A DNA stretch of 64,000 nucleotides from Palaeococcus ferrophilus DSM 13482 (GCF_000966265.1 NZ_LANF01000005.1:1-64000), one strand, 5' to 3'. Counted from the stretch's first letter, positions 8,311 to 19,534 are shown. Notes: generated by a model not told the origin, from the letters alone. Translations and numbers: made by a program.

Positions 8311-10263
8311 CTACTCCCCTACCACCTTCTCAACCTCTCCGTTGCCCGGAGGAAGGATGGCCATTAGGTCCTCCTCGGCCACCTTGTAACCCCACCTCTC
8401 CAGGATTTTCTTTATCCTCTTCACGAACTCGCTCTTCTTGTGCCTCCCTGGGCGTATCACGATATAGCGGTCTGTGTGGGCCTTAACGGCATCAACGGGC
8501 CCGCACATTGGGAGCTTCTCACCCTCGTACTCGATCACTCCCACCGCGAGCCTCAATGGCAGACCGTGCATCCAGTTCCTCTTTCCATAGACCATGAAGG
8601 CGCCCTTTCCAAGGTACTCTCCGCTGGGGGCCTGCTTCGTCACCTGGCTCGGGTCGGCGTAGTAGGCATCCTCGCTGAACACGCCCCTGCTCCAGGCCTT
8701 GCTCATTGAAACGGCGAACTGGCATGCCTCGAAGAGCGTTTTCTGACCGGCCTTCTTGCCCTCCTTTATCACCACATGGGGAGCCCCGTAAACGTCGGCG
8801 TGGCAGTACCAGTCCCCCTCGTCCATGTACTTCTTCACGACCATCTCGTTCGTTGTGGCGTCCTTTCCTCCAATCACGAGGAAGCCCTCGCTAGAGATGA
8901 ACCAGCGGAACTTCTCGAACCACTTCTTCTTTCTCTTCTCGAGCTTCCTGACCGTGGTTTCTTTCTTCAGCTCCTCCTCGATGAGCTTTTCAACCTCGTC
9001 AAGCTTTCTCTTCGTTTCTTCGTAGGCCTTCTTTGCCCCCTCAAGCTTGTGCTTTGCCTTCTTTGCCTTCTCGTAATAAACCTCGGCGTTCTCCCCTATG
9101 CTCCTGTCAAGGTGGAGGCGGACCTTCTTCCCGTCGAGCTCGATCGTGACGGCCTTGTCCTTTGGGTCAATCCCTCTGACCATGAGGGCAACCCTGTTGC
9201 CCGCTTTCTTCCCTTCCTCTATCCTCCGCTTGAACTCCTCCCATCCGAGCTTTTCAACCGCTTTTCTGAACTCGCCGAGCAGGCGCTCAACGAGGGCGAA
9301 GTGGGCGTAGATGAGGTCGCCAAGCTCCTGGTTGGCCCTCGCCTGGGCCTCAAAGCCCCTCATCATCTCCTCCTGCTTCTTCAGCGTGTGGAGGATGGAG
9401 CGCTTCCTGTCCTCAAGGCGTTTGGTCAGGGCCCTCTTGGCCTCCTCAACCGTTATGTTGCCAAAATACTCATCGAGGGCCTCGCTGAAGGTCTGGAAGT
9501 ATTTCCTCTCGATGCCCTCATACTGGAGGAGTTCAATCGGCAGGACATCCACCGGCTCTCCGTCCCTATAGAGAATGTGGGGCCTTTTGGGGGCATTGAA
9601 GAGCCCGTTCATGGCATCGTAAACTTTTCTCAGCTCATCCTCCCCCAGCTCGGGAACCTTCCTAGTCTTCTCTACGCCAGCCCTCAGGAGTATCTCCTCC
9701 GCGAAGAGGCCGCCCATGTTGAACCTCCTCGCGAGGGCCCTCACAATCTCGACCTCTTCCTCCCGGATGAGCTCGAGGAAACGCTCCCATGTAACGTCAA
9801 CGGGGCTCTCCCTTGCCGGGGGGAAGGCATACTCGCGCCCGGGCTTTATGGCCCTGTCCTTGAACTCCTCGTAGCGGAGGGCCCCTATGATCTTCCCCTC
9901 GCCGTCGAGAAAAGCAACGTTCCCCCTCCTGAAGAGCTCGGCCACGAGCGTGTACTCACCAAAACGGAGCTTTACAATCCTGTCGAAGTCGTGCTGCTCT
10001 ATGCCATCAAGAAAGAGACCGCTCAGGTGTTTGCGGAGCAGCATGGCGAAGGAGCTCGGGTTTGGACTTTCGGTGATGTACGTGGTGAGGTGAATCCTCT
10101 TTCCGGCCTGTATTAGGAGGTCCTTCCTCCCCTCCCCCGCCTTGTGGAGCTTTATCCTTAAGATGTCTCCATCGTGGTAGACCTTATCAACCCTCGCTCC
10201 CTCAATGGCCTTGAGCTCCTCAACGGCGTAGCGTATGTCAACGCTGCTCATCTCGGTCTTCAT
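8311..10263 (-). CDS. rqcH: RqcH / NEMF-family ribosome quality control protein
   Basis: 650 residues with the NFACT architecture: NFACT-N (residues 1-180, with the DR pair in IEQHDFDRIVKL), HhH, a long coiled coil (about 270-440, Lys/Glu-rich) and the C-terminal NFACT-R domain (DUF814, about 450-570, with GKDATTNEMVVKKYM). Family members bind 60S/50S subunits carrying stalled peptidyl-tRNA and add C-terminal alanine tails. The ATG at 10263 follows GGAGGTG. It lies downstream of rfcL on the same strand with a 30-bp gap. Confidence 0.92.
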   Translation of the reverse strand: MKTEMSSVDIRYAVEELKAIEGARVDKVYHDGDILRIKLHKAGEGRKDLLIQAGKRIHLTTYITESPNPSSFAMLLRKHLSGLFLDGIEQHDFDRIVKLRFGEYTLVAELFRRGNVAFLDGEGKIIGALRYEEFKDRAIKPGREYAFPPARESPVDVTWERFLELIREEEVEIVRALARRFNMGGLFAEEILLRAGVEKTRKVPELGEDELRKVYDAMNGLFNAPKRPHILYRDGEPVDVLPIELLQYEGIERKYFQTFSEALDEYFGNITVEEAKRALTKRLEDRKRSILHTLKKQEEMMRGFEAQARANQELGDLIYAHFALVERLLGEFRKAVEKLGWEEFKRRIEEGKKAGNRVALMVRGIDPKDKAVTIELDGKKVRLHLDRSIGENAEVYYEKAKKAKHKLEGAKKAYEETKRKLDEVEKLIEEELKKETTVRKLEKRKKKWFEKFRWFISSEGFLVIGGKDATTNEMVVKKYMDEGDWYCHADVYGAPHVVIKEGKKAGQKTLFEACQFAVSMSKAWSRGVFSEDAYYADPSQVTKQAPSGEYLGKGAFMVYGKRNWMHGLPLRLAVGVIEYEGEKLPMCGPVDAVKAHTDRYIVIRPGRHKKSEFVKRIKKILERWGYKVAEEDLMAILPPGNGEVEKVVGE

Positions 10264-10293
10264 AATCTCACCTCCACAAAAAAAAGAAGAGGG

Positions 10294-11736
10294 TCACTTC
10301 TTCTTTCCGAGGAAGTCAAAGAGGGTTGCCTGCTTCCCGCCCTTCTTCGGCTTCTCCTCTTTGCCCTCTACCTCGATTTCCTCGTCCGCCTTTTCAAGCT
10401 CCTCCTTCGTGAGCTCCTCCTCTTCCTCCTCTTCTTCCTTCCGCTCACTGAGGGCGATGGAGGTTTCGAGCTCGCCCATTTTCCTCTCCCTGCGAACCTG
10501 CTTTTGGATATTCATGGCTTTCCCTTTTATGCTCTTGGCCCTCTCCTTGCTCCCGGCCAGGAACTCCAGCTCCCTGTCGCCGAGCTCGAGGAAGGCCGTT
10601 ATGTGCGCCGCCATCTCCTCGTTGTACTCGAATATCGCCCTGAGCACCTCGAGGGTCTCTATCGCCTCAAGCTTGCTCATATGCATCCTCTTCATTACCT
10701 TGCGGAGGATTTCATCCCTGAGACCGCGTTCATCCCTTGTGTTTTTGAGCATCTGAAGCGTCTTGGGTGGGTAGAGGCGAACAAACCCCTTCTTCTTGGT
10801 TCCCGAGACCGCTATTCCCCCGGTTATCAGATCAATGGCATACTTCCAGAGGCCGTATGTCCCTGTCCTGTTGGCCCTGCCGAAGTATATGTCCGCCCTG
10901 CTCAGCGTTTCGTAGGCCTTAGCAACGTCCTCCGGCTTCTCGTAGACGTAGGGGATGTTCTCATCTATCCAGAGCATCAGCTCCTCGGGTGTCTTGTCCA
11001 CCCCCCAGGCCGCCATCCTCGCCTTTTTGACGTTGTCCGTAGCGAATATACTCCCAAGAACCTGGAAGACGCTCTTCTCCACGTCTCTGTATGCGAGGAT
11101 GCTTTCAGCGTCCTCCGGGGCGAAGGCCACGGTCTCAAGGTCGTTTATGGCCGCCCTGAGGTCACCGTTGGAGCGCTGGGCTATGAGCTTTATCACCTCT
11201 CCGGGGACTTCGAGGTTCTCTGCCTTAACGATGCGCCAGAGGGCCTTCATAATGTCCCTCTGAGTGAGCTTCTTGTACTCCACGAGGAGCGACTTGTTGC
11301 GTATCGCCTGGGGGACGAACCAGTATTTGTTGGCCGTCATTATTATGGGGTTCTGGGCCTTGTCAATGAGCCTCGCTATCTCCCCCGCGCCGCTTGACTC
11401 CATGTTGTCGGCCTCATCGAGGAGTATGAGCTTCCTCCTCCTGCCGAAGACGTCCATGGTATATGCCGCTCCAACGTAGCGCTTTATCTTCTCCGTCGTC
11501 CTCTCGTCGCTGGCGTTTAGCTCTATAACCTCAAAGCCGTATTCGTTGGCGAGGGCATAGACGGTGGCCGTTTTCCCGACTCCCGGCGGCCCGTAGAGGA
11601 GGAGGGCCTTTTTCTTGGGTCTTCCTCTGAGCCAGCTCTCCATCCACTCCCTCACTTTGGGGAGTGCCTTGGCCTGGTTAACCAGTTCGTCGAGCCTCCG
11701 CGGCCTGTACTTCTCTGTCCACGGGAGCATAGGCAT
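10294..11736 (-). CDS. rfcL: Replication factor C large subunit
   Basis: 480 residues. This is the large subunit of the archaeal clamp loader that opens PCNA on primed DNA. The AAA+ motifs are an intact Walker A ([17 protein letters not shown]) and Walker B ([10 protein letters not shown]). After a Glu/Lys-rich tail the protein ends in a PIP box, [12 protein letters not shown], for binding PCNA. The ATG at 11736 shares a base with the rfcS stop (TGATG), so the two subunits are translationally coupled. Unlike rfcS, its Walker A carries no intein. Confidence 0.96.
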   Translation of the reverse strand: MPMLPWTEKYRPRRLDELVNQAKALPKVREWMESWLRGRPKKKALLLYGPPGVGKTATVYALANEYGFEVIELNASDERTTEKIKRYVGAAYTMDVFGRRRKLILLDEADNMESSGAGEIARLIDKAQNPIIMTANKYWFVPQAIRNKSLLVEYKKLTQRDIMKALWRIVKAENLEVPGEVIKLIAQRSNGDLRAAINDLETVAFAPEDAESILAYRDVEKSVFQVLGSIFATDNVKKARMAAWGVDKTPEELMLWIDENIPYVYEKPEDVAKAYETLSRADIYFGRANRTGTYGLWKYAIDLITGGIAVSGTKKKGFVRLYPPKTLQMLKNTRDERGLRDEILRKVMKRMHMSKLEAIETLEVLRAIFEYNEEMAAHITAFLELGDRELEFLAGSKERAKSIKGKAMNIQKQVRRERKMGELETSIALSERKEEEEEEEELTKEELEKADEEIEVEGKEEKPKKGGKQATLFDFLGKKK

Positions 11737-14700
11737 CACTTACCCATGAGAGTGAACTGAGCGAGGAGGGCTTCAAGCTGTATCATCTCGTGGGCACCCT
11801 CAACGAGGCGGAAGTTGTACTCACCAATCTTGTCCGCCAGGGCAACTTTCTTGGGCTCGCTTATCGGGAGGTTGAATACCTCCTTGTGCATCTGGATGAT
11901 TACGTCTTCACCGCTGAGCCCCTGCTTGAGGAGTATCTCCCTCAGCTTGTCCCTCGCCTTGAGGAAGTTCCCTTCAAGGGCGAGCTTCATCATCTCGCGC
12001 ACGTCCTCGGGCCTTGCCCTGCTCGCCACTGTGAAGACGTTCTCGTCGGTTATCTTCGTGTCGAGCGCTGCCGCGGCCTGGAGGACGTTTATGGCCCTCC
12101 TCATATCTCCCTCTGCCACGTAGAGGAGCGCCTCAAGCCCCTCCTCCGTGAGCTCGAGCCCCTCGTTTTCAGCTATGTACCTTATGCGCTCCGCTATGGC
12201 ATCGTCGTTGAGGGGCCTGAAGCGGAAGATGGCGCATCTCGACTGTATCGGCTCGATGATTTTGGAGGAGTAGTTGCAGTTGTGGCTCACGAGGCCGTTT
12301 GATATGAAGCTGTGGTCAGAGGCGCAGGTGACGTCGTAGACGTCCATGTAGCCGAGCTCCTCCTTTTTGACCACTCTCTCCACGACATAGTCCCCGCTAA
12401 CGCGCTCCCTCATGAACTCCTCGAAGGTCATGAAGTCCCTCGTCAGGCCGATGTGGACTCCTTTGAGCCTGTTGACGACGAAGTCCCTCTTAACTCCAAG
12501 CATCTTGGCGGCATGAGTTGGGTTGGTCTTTGCGGCGAGCTCCACGGCCTCCTCCGCCATCTGAGGAAGTATTATCTCCTTGTAGGCCATCTTTATCCTG
12601 AGGTACTCTCCAGCAACTCTGGCGTAGCTGTCCTTGACGTAGGTGTAGCCGACCCTCGTCAGGAACTTCAGGTAGTTGGAGTCGTTAGGAGTGACGATGA
12701 GCCTCACAATGAACCTGTCCCCCATCGGGCTCACTATCACCTTTGAGTCCACATCGAACTCCCTAAGGAGCTCCGCCAGGTCGTTGAAGAACTCGGTGGT
12801 CTTCTCAAGGCTCTCCCTCGCGGCGCGCATCTCAAGCTTTATCCCGTTGAAGTTGTACTTTTCGGGGTAGGGCTTGGTTCCATCAGCGGCGAAGAGGCCT
12901 CTCAGGAACTCCCTCTTGACGAACAGGGTACCCTTCTTTATCCACTCCGGAACGCGGTAGCCTTTCTTTGTCTTGTTCCCGACCTCAACACCCCAGAAGC
13001 GCATGAGGGCGTGAAAGGCCCTGCTGTCAACGTAGAGCATGTGTATCTTGCCCTCCACCTTCCTTCCCCTTATCTCGGAGGAGGATTCGCGCTCTATGAT
13101 CTCCGAGGGTTTTAGACCGAGCATTCTGAGGTCTTTCGCCAGTGCCTCAAGCTCCTCCCTTGAGGAGTTGAACCATATTCTTGTGCCACCCTTGGCGAGG
13201 TGGCCGTCGCCAAGAAGGAAGCCGAGAATCCTCGCGAGGACTCCAGCTTTTTCGTCGTCGTACCTGACAAGCCACTTCTCCTTAACCTCACGGAGCAGGT
13301 GGTATGCCGGTCCGTCGAGTTTACCCGCGAGGAGCTGCTTAACTGCCCCATAGCTTATCCTTATCCCGAACTCCCTCTCAAGGATCCTCTTGACGTCTGC
13401 CGCGTTCCTGAGGGGAACCCCATCGCGGAGCTTTCTTACGAGCTGGCTCTTCCCTTCTATCCTTCTCTCAACGTAGCCCTTCTCCCCAAGGCTCTTGAGG
13501 AGCTGGTTCACCCTTACCCTTGAGAGCCCCACATTCTTCTGGATTTCCTCCCTCGGTGTCCACTCCGCTGGAATTTCCCGCAGTATTTCAGCTTCCCTCT
13601 CCGTGAGGCCCCTCCCCATCTCCGCCTTCAGCTCAAGGGCCCTCGCTAGGACTCTCTCCTTATCCTTTGTAGTCAGTTCCCGGAAGCTCTTCGCCTCTCC
13701 GAGTGGCTTCTTTCCGTTCTCAAGCTCCAACCTGGTTGTGAACTCGTAAAACTCCCTGAGGTCGATGATCGGCTCGGGACTGACCTCGTAGGGAGTACCC
13801 TCCAAGGTGGGCTTCACGAGGACTTCGCTGCCCTCCTTGAGGTCGTAGGTCTGGGCCCAGCCCGAGGGAGTCAGGAACATGTGGTCGCCCGTTGCCTCTA
13901 TCACCCTTCCGCTTTCAAGGGTCAGCCTGAAGACCGGGTGGCCGATTATCTTTGAGTTGAAGGCAACCGCCGCTATAACCGTGTCCCTTCCCTTCTTGTT
14001 TGAGACCTCCTTAACGAGGCCGTCCTCATAGAATCTCAGGAAGTCCTTGATCTTGACTTCCCTCTCGTCGGGGGTGTATATCTTCGTGTCGCCGGTTACA
14101 CAGCTGAGAATAAACCTCACGTTGTTCGAGAACATCTCCATCGTCCTTCTGAGGGCCTGCTGGGCGTCCTGGGTGAGGGCGTCAGCTTCATCGAGGAAGA
14201 TTATCTTGAAGCTCGCCCCGGCGACGGGCTTCGTCCTCGCGAACTCCTTCACCTTCTCCCTGATGACGTTTATGCCCCTTTCATCGGAATTGTGGAGGAG
14301 AACTGGTACATCTCCAGCGAAGAATGTCTCGTTGCCCGGTACGCTGACGTCGTAGACGAAGTCGTTGTACTCGACGACCTCTATCTTTCTTATAGCGAGG
14401 GCGTGGAGGTCGGTCTGGGCGAGCTTCCTGAGGGTCTCGTAAATCCTTCTTCCTTTGTCATCCAGTTTCTCAACGTTGACCATATTGAGAACCTTTCTGA
14501 GAACTCTCTTACCAACCCTCTTCTTACCCTCGTAGAGCTGGTGTCTGAACTCGTAGCGCCAGTTGCCCTCGATGGCGTCCTCTATCCTCAGGAGCATCCC
14601 TATTATCGGCTCAGCCGGGAGGAGCTCCGCCTTGGCCCACTTCATTCCGCCCTTCCAAATGAGTCTTGCCTCTCTCTCGAAAAGGCTCGCCTCTATTCCC

Positions 14701-17468
14701 GAAATCCTCGCCAGCCAGACGGTGTCTATCAGCATGTCCCTTGAGACCGAGGATACCCTAACGACGCTCTTCCACTCGCCGCTGCCGTCGCCGTCCGCCA
14801 GCCCTTTGAGGAACGCTATTCTCTCCTCAAGAGGCGCTTCGAAAATAAAGCCCGGAATCCTCTTGTTTCCAGCCCTCCTTCCGCGGCCGTCGTAGAAGTT
14901 TTCCTCGAAGAATCTCGCCAGCTGTGTGCTGAGGAGCCTCACCTGATAGGCACTCTTCCTCGAGCGGTCGAAGCCAGACGTGGTGTGGTTCTCGTAAACG
15001 CTTACCCCAAGCCCCTCCGCGAACTCTCTAACCCTGTCTATGAGCTCTCCCTCGTGGCTTCCAAGGGTGTAGATTACCTGCCCAGAAGTCGTCCCCCTGA
15101 ATCCAATGGCCCCCTCCGCCGCGTAGAGGCCCATCATGTAGGTGAGCTCATTATTGAGAGAGATCTCCCCAAAGGTTCTAACCCTTGCGCTCGGCTTTAC
15201 GGTGTAGTCGGTTAAGTTGAGCACGTTAAGGAAGCCCGGAACGCTGGAGACGAAGCTCAGCAGATAGGAGCCTTCCTTAAGCTCGCTCGCCTTTACGCTC
15301 TCGAGCCCATTCTCGGTCAGAACCATTACCGAGTGGTTTCCAGTGAGCTCGAGCGTTCCTCCTCCCTCAAGGTGAACCCTCAGGATCACTGGGACGCGGT
15401 GGCGGATTATCTTGCTCACCATCGCCCATCTGACTTTGTAGTTCTCGTCAACCGTGAGGACTTCGAGGTTTTTGGCGTCTTTGTAGGCAACCTCTCCGTC
15501 GCTCCCATCGAAGAAAATCTTATCCAGCTCTGCGAAGGTGGTCCTCATGACCTCTCCCTTCAGCCTCACGAGTATCGGCGTGTCCTTTGAAACGGAGGCG
15601 TTAAGTTCGAGGAAGTTGTGCCCCCAGTGCTCCCCGAATAGCTCCCTCGCGAGGGCCAGAGCGGATGTGGTGTTGTGAACCACCGTTGGCATGTTCCCGG
15701 CAATGAAGTTGTGGTATCCGGGAACGTGGAGGTCGTAGATGATGAAATCACCCTTAAGTTCTTCCACTTCGGTTATCTCATCCCAGTAGAGCTCGTTCTG
15801 GGAGAGGAAGATCAGGTAGGCTATTCCCTCTTTGAGCTTTTCATCGGAGAGGATTTCCCCTATTAGTTCAAGCTCGATTTTCCTTATCTTTTCGAGCCCT
15901 TCAATCTTCTCTGTGTTGCTCTCAAGAATTATCCTCACGCTGGAGTTCCAAGTGCCGAGTTTTCTCCCGATTTCGGCGTAGCTTGAGTACTTCTTTGCGA
16001 AGAGCCTCATGGCCTCGATCGTAGGTTCAAGGTCAATTCCGAGAGCCTTTGCTATCTTGAGGTAGTTCCTCAGGCTCGGCTTCCTCTTGCCCTTTACGTA
16101 CTCAAGGAGCCTGTCGGCCCTAATCCCAGTCTTTTCTGCTAGCTCTCTCCTTCTCTCGGCAACTTCGCTCCAGTCTATGAGGATGCTCCTTGACATGGGC
16201 TCCTTCAGCTTCTCAATCTCATCAAGACGGTAGTAGATTTCCTTCATCAACTCCCAAGAGATTTCCCTTGCCTTCCTGTGGCTCCAGCTCCTCTTATCGT
16301 CGGAGAAGTTCAGCCTGAGCCTGTCCCTGACATAGGATATGAGCTCATAATTGACCTTCAGGCTATCGAGGTTCGGGTTGGGTTTCTTGATGAGCTTCCT
16401 GGCCTTTTCGAGCTTTCCCCTATGGGAGAAACCGATCTCACTTAGGAACCTCTCCACGTTCTCTGAGCCTGAAATTGTGACGTGGTAGTATGTCTTACCC
16501 CGAACTTTTTTCTCCCGTATCTTCGAAATTATTCCGAAACCTGCCAGGGCATAGGTAATCTGCTCCGCCATCTCCCTGCTGGCGGTTGCGAGCACTATGC
16601 CGTTGTTCTCAACGCCGCCATCGCAGTCAAAGTATGCCCTGAGGAAGGAGCGGATCCCCTCCCAGCCTTTCTCCGGTATGTAAACCTTATCTGCTTTTCT
16701 TCCGGCCAAACCAAGCGAACTTACGAGCTCCCAGGCCCTCTTGGAGTTCACGTAAACGTCCGGTGCCCTGTTCTTGTGGATTCTCTCCTTAATCTTTGCA
16801 TCGGGGAAGAGTCTCTCAGTCAGCTCCATAAAGCGCCGTCTTAAAGATGGATCAGTGTTTGTAAAGGTGATTACGTTGTTCTTTGAGTCGGCGTGGCCGT
16901 CCCCAATGAAATAGCCTAGCCATTCAGCCAGCGGGTCTTCCTCTCTTATGGCCGGAAGGAAGCGCGGAACTGCGAGCCTGTCACCTGGCTCGAGGTTCTC
17001 AGCCTTTACCCACCTGATTTCCCCGTTCTTCCTGTTCACGAGGAGCGGGTGATAAGGGGTAACCTTGAGCTCCCTTCCGAGGCGAGTTCCTATTCTTATC
17101 AGCCTCCTGGCCCTGTCCTTGTAGACGTACTGAACCTCAAGCTCCCTCAACTTTCCATCCTCGTCTATCCCGAGGACTTTAAGGCCTTTAACGGGTGTCG
17201 GTCCGAACCTGCCATCTGAAACTTTTTCAACAAGCTCCCCCAGCTCAAAGAGCTGACCGTTGGCGATGACGTTGGTATCTCCCGTGAGGCACTTCCCTAC
17301 ACCGGGCGGCCCTGCAAAGAGAAGATGGGGCATTGAACCGGTTTTAGCGTAATGTTTGAGCCTCCTGACTATGTGTGCCTGTCCGACTATATCCTCAAGC
17401 TTCTCGGGCCTGTACTTCTCAACCCACGGCTTCTCGAGAATTTTAACTTCCTTAACGGCTTCACTCAT
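11736..17468 (-). CDS. rfcS: Replication factor C small subunit precursor with three inteins
   Basis: The continuous frame encodes about 1910 residues, but only about 326 belong to RFC. The exteins are 17292-17468, 15597-15671, 14103-14288 and 11739-12278. Joined, they give a normal small subunit: [16 protein letters not shown], Walker [20 protein letters not shown], Walker [15 protein letters not shown], sensor 1 RFILS-CNYSSK and the C-terminal collar. The protein forms most of the clamp-loader ring. The ATG at 17468 follows AGGTG, and a TATA box lies at 17504-17515. It is the first gene of the rfcS-rfcL operon. Function depends on three protein-splicing events. Confidence 0.97.
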   Translation of the reverse strand: MSEAVKEVKILEKPWVEKYRPEKLEDIVGQAHIVRRLKHYAKTGSMPHLLFAGPPGVGKCLTGDTNVIANGQLFELGELVEKVSDGRFGPTPVKGLKVLGIDEDGKLRELEVQYVYKDRARRLIRIGTRLGRELKVTPYHPLLVNRKNGEIRWVKAENLEPGDRLAVPRFLPAIREEDPLAEWLGYFIGDGHADSKNNVITFTNTDPSLRRRFMELTERLFPDAKIKERIHKNRAPDVYVNSKRAWELVSSLGLAGRKADKVYIPEKGWEGIRSFLRAYFDCDGGVENNGIVLATASREMAEQITYALAGFGIISKIREKKVRGKTYYHVTISGSENVERFLSEIGFSHRGKLEKARKLIKKPNPNLDSLKVNYELISYVRDRLRLNFSDDKRSWSHRKAREISWELMKEIYYRLDEIEKLKEPMSRSILIDWSEVAERRRELAEKTGIRADRLLEYVKGKRKPSLRNYLKIAKALGIDLEPTIEAMRLFAKKYSSYAEIGRKLGTWNSSVRIILESNTEKIEGLEKIRKIELELIGEILSDEKLKEGIAYLIFLSQNELYWDEITEVEELKGDFIIYDLHVPGYHNFIAGNMPTVVHNTTSALALARELFGEHWGHNFLELNASVSKDTPILVRLKGEVMRTTFAELDKIFFDGSDGEVAYKDAKNLEVLTVDENYKVRWAMVSKIIRHRVPVILRVHLEGGGTLELTGNHSVMVLTENGLESVKASELKEGSYLLSFVSSVPGFLNVLNLTDYTVKPSARVRTFGEISLNNELTYMMGLYAAEGAIGFRGTTSGQVIYTLGSHEGELIDRVREFAEGLGVSVYENHTTSGFDRSRKSAYQVRLLSTQLARFFEENFYDGRGRRAGNKRIPGFIFEAPLEERIAFLKGLADGDGSGEWKSVVRVSSVSRDMLIDTVWLARISGIEASLFEREARLIWKGGMKWAKAELLPAEPIIGMLLRIEDAIEGNWRYEFRHQLYEGKKRVGKRVLRKVLNMVNVEKLDDKGRRIYETLRKLAQTDLHALAIRKIEVVEYNDFVYDVSVPGNETFFAGDVPVLLHNSDERGINVIREKVKEFARTKPVAGASFKIIFLDEADALTQDAQQALRRTMEMFSNNVRFILSCVTGDTKIYTPDEREVKIKDFLRFYEDGLVKEVSNKKGRDTVIAAVAFNSKIIGHPVFRLTLESGRVIEATGDHMFLTPSGWAQTYDLKEGSEVLVKPTLEGTPYEVSPEPIIDLREFYEFTTRLELENGKKPLGEAKSFRELTTKDKERVLARALELKAEMGRGLTEREAEILREIPAEWTPREEIQKNVGLSRVRVNQLLKSLGEKGYVERRIEGKSQLVRKLRDGVPLRNAADVKRILEREFGIRISYGAVKQLLAGKLDGPAYHLLREVKEKWLVRYDDEKAGVLARILGFLLGDGHLAKGGTRIWFNSSREELEALAKDLRMLGLKPSEIIERESSSEIRGRKVEGKIHMLYVDSRAFHALMRFWGVEVGNKTKKGYRVPEWIKKGTLFVKREFLRGLFAADGTKPYPEKYNFNGIKLEMRAARESLEKTTEFFNDLAELLREFDVDSKVIVSPMGDRFIVRLIVTPNDSNYLKFLTRVGYTYVKDSYARVAGEYLRIKMAYKEIILPQMAEEAVELAAKTNPTHAAKMLGVKRDFVVNRLKGVHIGLTRDFMTFEEFMRERVSGDYVVERVVKKEELGYMDVYDVTCASDHSFISNGLVSHNCNYSSKIIEPIQSRCAIFRFRPLNDDAIAERIRYIAENEGLELTEEGLEALLYVAEGDMRRAINVLQAAAALDTKITDENVFTVASRARPEDVREMMKLALEGNFLKARDKLREILLKQGLSGEDVIIQMHKEVFNLPISEPKKVALADKIGEYNFRLVEGAHEMIQLEALLAQFTLMGK
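12279..14102 (-). mobile_element. Intein 3 of RfcS (608 residues), inserted at sensor 1
   Basis: Inserted in RFILS/CNYSS. It starts [13 protein letters not shown] and ends SNGLVSHN before extein Cys. The LAGLIDADG blocks are [15 protein letters not shown] and [13 protein letters not shown]. It is the longest of the three because it contains an extra winged-helix-like segment ([20 protein letters not shown]) and helical linkers before the endonuclease, possibly for DNA target binding. Confidence 0.94.
14289..15596 (-). mobile_element. Intein 2 of RfcS (436 residues), Ser-1 type
   Basis: Inserted in [11 protein letters not shown]. It starts with Ser ([16 protein letters not shown]) instead of the usual Cys and ends VPVLLHN before extein Ser, so the first acyl shift would use the serine hydroxyl. 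Block B resembles [21 protein letters not shown] blocks are [12 protein letters not shown] and [12 protein letters not shown], so a homing endonuclease appears intact. Confidence 0.93.
15672..17291 (-). mobile_element. Intein 1 of RfcS (540 residues), inserted in Walker A
   Basis: Inserted between Lys and Thr of [12 protein letters not shown]. It begins CLTGDTNV and ends PTVVHN, followed by Thr, so all splice residues are present. A LAGLIDADG homing endonuclease is visible in two blocks, [12 protein letters not shown] and [12 protein letters not shown]. Between the endonuclease and the C-terminal splicing block lies a helix-turn-helix-like region ([19 protein letters not shown]). The insertion disrupts the ATP-binding loop, so unspliced RFC should be inactive. 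Confidence 0.95.
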
Positions 17469-17526
17469 ACCCATCACCTTGACCTAAAGAATAGGGGGAC
17501 GGGAAATATATAAACTTGTTGAGGGC

Positions 17527-17982
17527 TCACTCCTCGAACCTGAGCTTCAACCCGGTGTGCTCCGCCTTTATGCGTTCTATCTTCTCCTCTATCTCTTCAC
17601 TTAGCTCCCTGAGCTTCTGTGCCAGGGTTGAAAGCTCTGCTATGGCCTCTTCGAGCGCCTTTTCCCGCTCCTCGACCTCCTCCATTGCCTTTGCGAGTTT
17701 CTCCTCCTCGCTCTTCCTGTAGACCTCAATCTTTAGGCCGTCGTAGTCCCACCTTATGCCCCCCTCCGATATCGCGAAGGGAACGCTTATCCTGACCACG
17801 TCGCCCTTCTCAACGCCCATCTCCTGGAACCTCTCAAAGATAAATCTGTTGAGCTCCCCCGCGGCCCGAACTATCTCCTGCGGTGGGACTTTGCCCCCGG
17901 CGATTGCGAAGAGCACCCTCCTCACCTTTCTCGCGTAACCGCTCGCCCTCACGAAACCGGTTGAGAGCCTCACCGCCACCAC
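17527..17982 (-). CDS. Conserved archaeal protein with C-terminal coiled coil
   Basis: Up to 151 residues. The N-terminal 95 residues form a compact alpha/beta domain (VRLSTGFVRASGYARKVRRV). The remainder is a strongly charged coiled coil of Glu/Lys/Leu heptads. It resembles uncharacterised archaeal proteins of the DUF2258 type. The start is uncertain: several GTG codons lie between 17982 and 17973, just after a G-rich ribosome binding site. It is divergent from adk and shares the AT-rich promoter region 17990-18020. Confidence 0.65.
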   Translation of the reverse strand: MVAVRLSTGFVRASGYARKVRRVLFAIAGGKVPPQEIVRAAGELNRFIFERFQEMGVEKGDVVRISVPFAISEGGIRWDYDGLKIEVYRKSEEEKLAKAMEEVEEREKALEEAIAELSTLAQKLRELSEEIEEKIERIKAEHTGLKLRFEE

Positions 17983-17989
17983 CCCCCAA

Positions 17990-18020
17990 AGATTTTAAAT
18001 ACATTAAGATATAAAATTTT
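17990..18020. promoter_or_regulatory. Divergent promoter region between adk and the coiled-coil gene
   Basis: TTTTAAAT at 17993-18000 lies about 35 bp before the adk ATG. On the opposite strand TTTTATAT at about 18010-18017 lies about 30 bp before the start of the minus-strand gene. These are TATA boxes by sequence and spacing. Confidence 0.6.
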
Positions 18021-18033
18021 TCCGGGTGGTTAC

Positions 18034-18711
18034 ATGAACATACTCGTTTTTGGTCCCCCCGGGAGCGGGAAATCAACGCAGGCCAGGCGCATAATCGAAA
18101 GGTACGGCCTGGAGTACATCGCCTCGGGCGATCTGATAAGGGAGGAGATAAAGAAGGGAACCTCCGTCGGAAGGGAGATGGAGGCCTACATAAAGAGGGG
18201 CGATCTGATACCCTCGACTATTGTCAACATACTCGTTTACCGCCAGCTGAGAAGGGTCAGGGACGACTTCATACTCGACGGCTACCCCAGGACGGCTGAA
18301 CAGGTTCTGGCACTTGAGAACTACCTCTACGACCACGGGATGAAGCTCGACCTTGCCCTTGATTTCCACGTGCCCAAGGAAGTGAGCATAGAGCGCATCT
18401 CAGGGAGGAGGATATGCTCGAAGTGCGGTGCGGTCTACCACGTCAAGTACAACCCCCCCAAGGTGCCCGGAAAGTGTGACGTCTGTGGCGGAGAACTCGT
18501 CCAGAGGGCGGACGACAGACCCGAGATCGTCTCGAAGCGCTACGATATATACACGGCCAACATGGAACCCATCATAAAATTCTACAAGAGGCAGGGCATC
18601 TACGTCATGGTGAAGGGAGAAGGGGACGTTGAGGAGGTCTGGGAGCGCGTGAGGCCGCTACTCGACTTCATCCACAGCAGGGAGGAGAAGCGGAGGGAGC
18701 ACGAGGTTTAG
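18034..18711 (+). CDS. adk: Adenylate kinase (zinc-binding lid, bacterial-like long form)
   Basis: 225 residues. It interconverts 2 ADP with ATP and AMP. The P-loop is FGPPGSGKSTQ. The lid carries a structural zinc site, CSKCGAVYHVKYNPP followed by CDVCGGELVQRADD. The AMP-binding region is YIASGDLIREEI. Start ATG at 18034 follows GGTGGTT. The gene looks complete. Confidence 0.95.
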   Translation: MNILVFGPPGSGKSTQARRIIERYGLEYIASGDLIREEIKKGTSVGREMEAYIKRGDLIPSTIVNILVYRQLRRVRDDFILDGYPRTAEQVLALENYLYDHGMKLDLALDFHVPKEVSIERISGRRICSKCGAVYHVKYNPPKVPGKCDVCGGELVQRADDRPEIVSKRYDIYTANMEPIIKFYKRQGIYVMVKGEGDVEEVWERVRPLLDFIHSREEKRREHEV

Positions 18712-18745
18712 CAAGGTTTTTAATGTTTCTCCCCAACCTTCCCCT

Positions 18746-19483
18746 ATGTTCGGTAGTGAGGTTTACGACGGGGGGCGCTTCTGGGAGATTGACCTCCTGC
18801 GCGGCGTGGGCATATCCATGATGCTCGTTTCCAACTTCGTCACAGATTTGCAGTTTTTCCTCTCCTACTCTGCCCATCCCCTATTCTGGTACCTCTTCGC
18901 CCACTTAACGGCGGCGACGTTCGTTTTCGCCTCGGGTCTCTCGATATGGGTGAGCCTCTCGCGCAGCAGGGGTTACAAAAAGTACCTCGTCCGTTTTGGA
19001 AAGCTCTTCGGCCTTGGACTATTAATCACGCTGGTTACGGTGCTGTTCCTTTCGGAGGGCACCATATACTTCGGAGTGCTCCACTTCCTTGGGGCGGCAA
19101 CCCTCCTCGTCATACCCTTCAAGAAACTGGGGAAGTGGAACTTTCTCGTGGCTTTTATCTTCATTGCGGGGGCCCACCTTGTCAGCAAACTGCACGGCCC
19201 GCTCTACCTCCTCCCCCTCGGCATAACACCGGAGGGCTTCTTCACCCTCGATTACTTCCCAATATTCCCGTGGTTTGGCGTCTATCTGCTCGGCTTCTCT
19301 ACGGGGGCCCTGCTCTACCCCGGGGGCAGAAGGATTAGGGAGCTACCGTTCCCGTCCGTGTTTCCCGTTGAATTTCTGTGCTTCCTTGGAAGGCACACGC
19401 TGAAGATATACCTTGTCCACCAGCCCATCCTCGTGGGGCTTCTTCTCCTGCTCTACGGCCCCCTACCGGGGATATCGTTTTAA
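18746..19483 (+). CDS. DUF1624 / HGSNAT-like multipass membrane protein
   Basis: 245 residues with about seven transmembrane segments. The N-terminal FWEIDLLRGVGISMMLVSNF is the signature of the DUF1624 and heparan-alpha-glucosaminide acetyltransferase catalytic family. The conserved FLGRHTLKIYLVHQPI is near the C-terminus. Relatives move acetyl groups across membranes or modify surface glycans; the substrate here is unknown. The ATG lies about 25-30 bp after a TATA-like TTTTTAATG with no obvious ribosome binding site, so the mRNA may be nearly leaderless. Confidence 0.78.
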   Translation: MFGSEVYDGGRFWEIDLLRGVGISMMLVSNFVTDLQFFLSYSAHPLFWYLFAHLTAATFVFASGLSIWVSLSRSRGYKKYLVRFGKLFGLGLLITLVTVLFLSEGTIYFGVLHFLGAATLLVIPFKKLGKWNFLVAFIFIAGAHLVSKLHGPLYLLPLGITPEGFFTLDYFPIFPWFGVYLLGFSTGALLYPGGRRIRELPFPSVFPVEFLCFLGRHTLKIYLVHQPILVGLLLLLYGPLPGISF

Positions 19484-19534
19484 GAAAAGCACAAAGGGAA
19501 GGACAGCGGACAGCTTTTTGTTCGCCGGCGGGGG

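Noticed and set aside
8776-11397. Long plus-strand open frames opposite rqcH and rfcL
   Set aside because: They mirror the high-GC codon pattern of well-recognised minus-strand genes and match no family.
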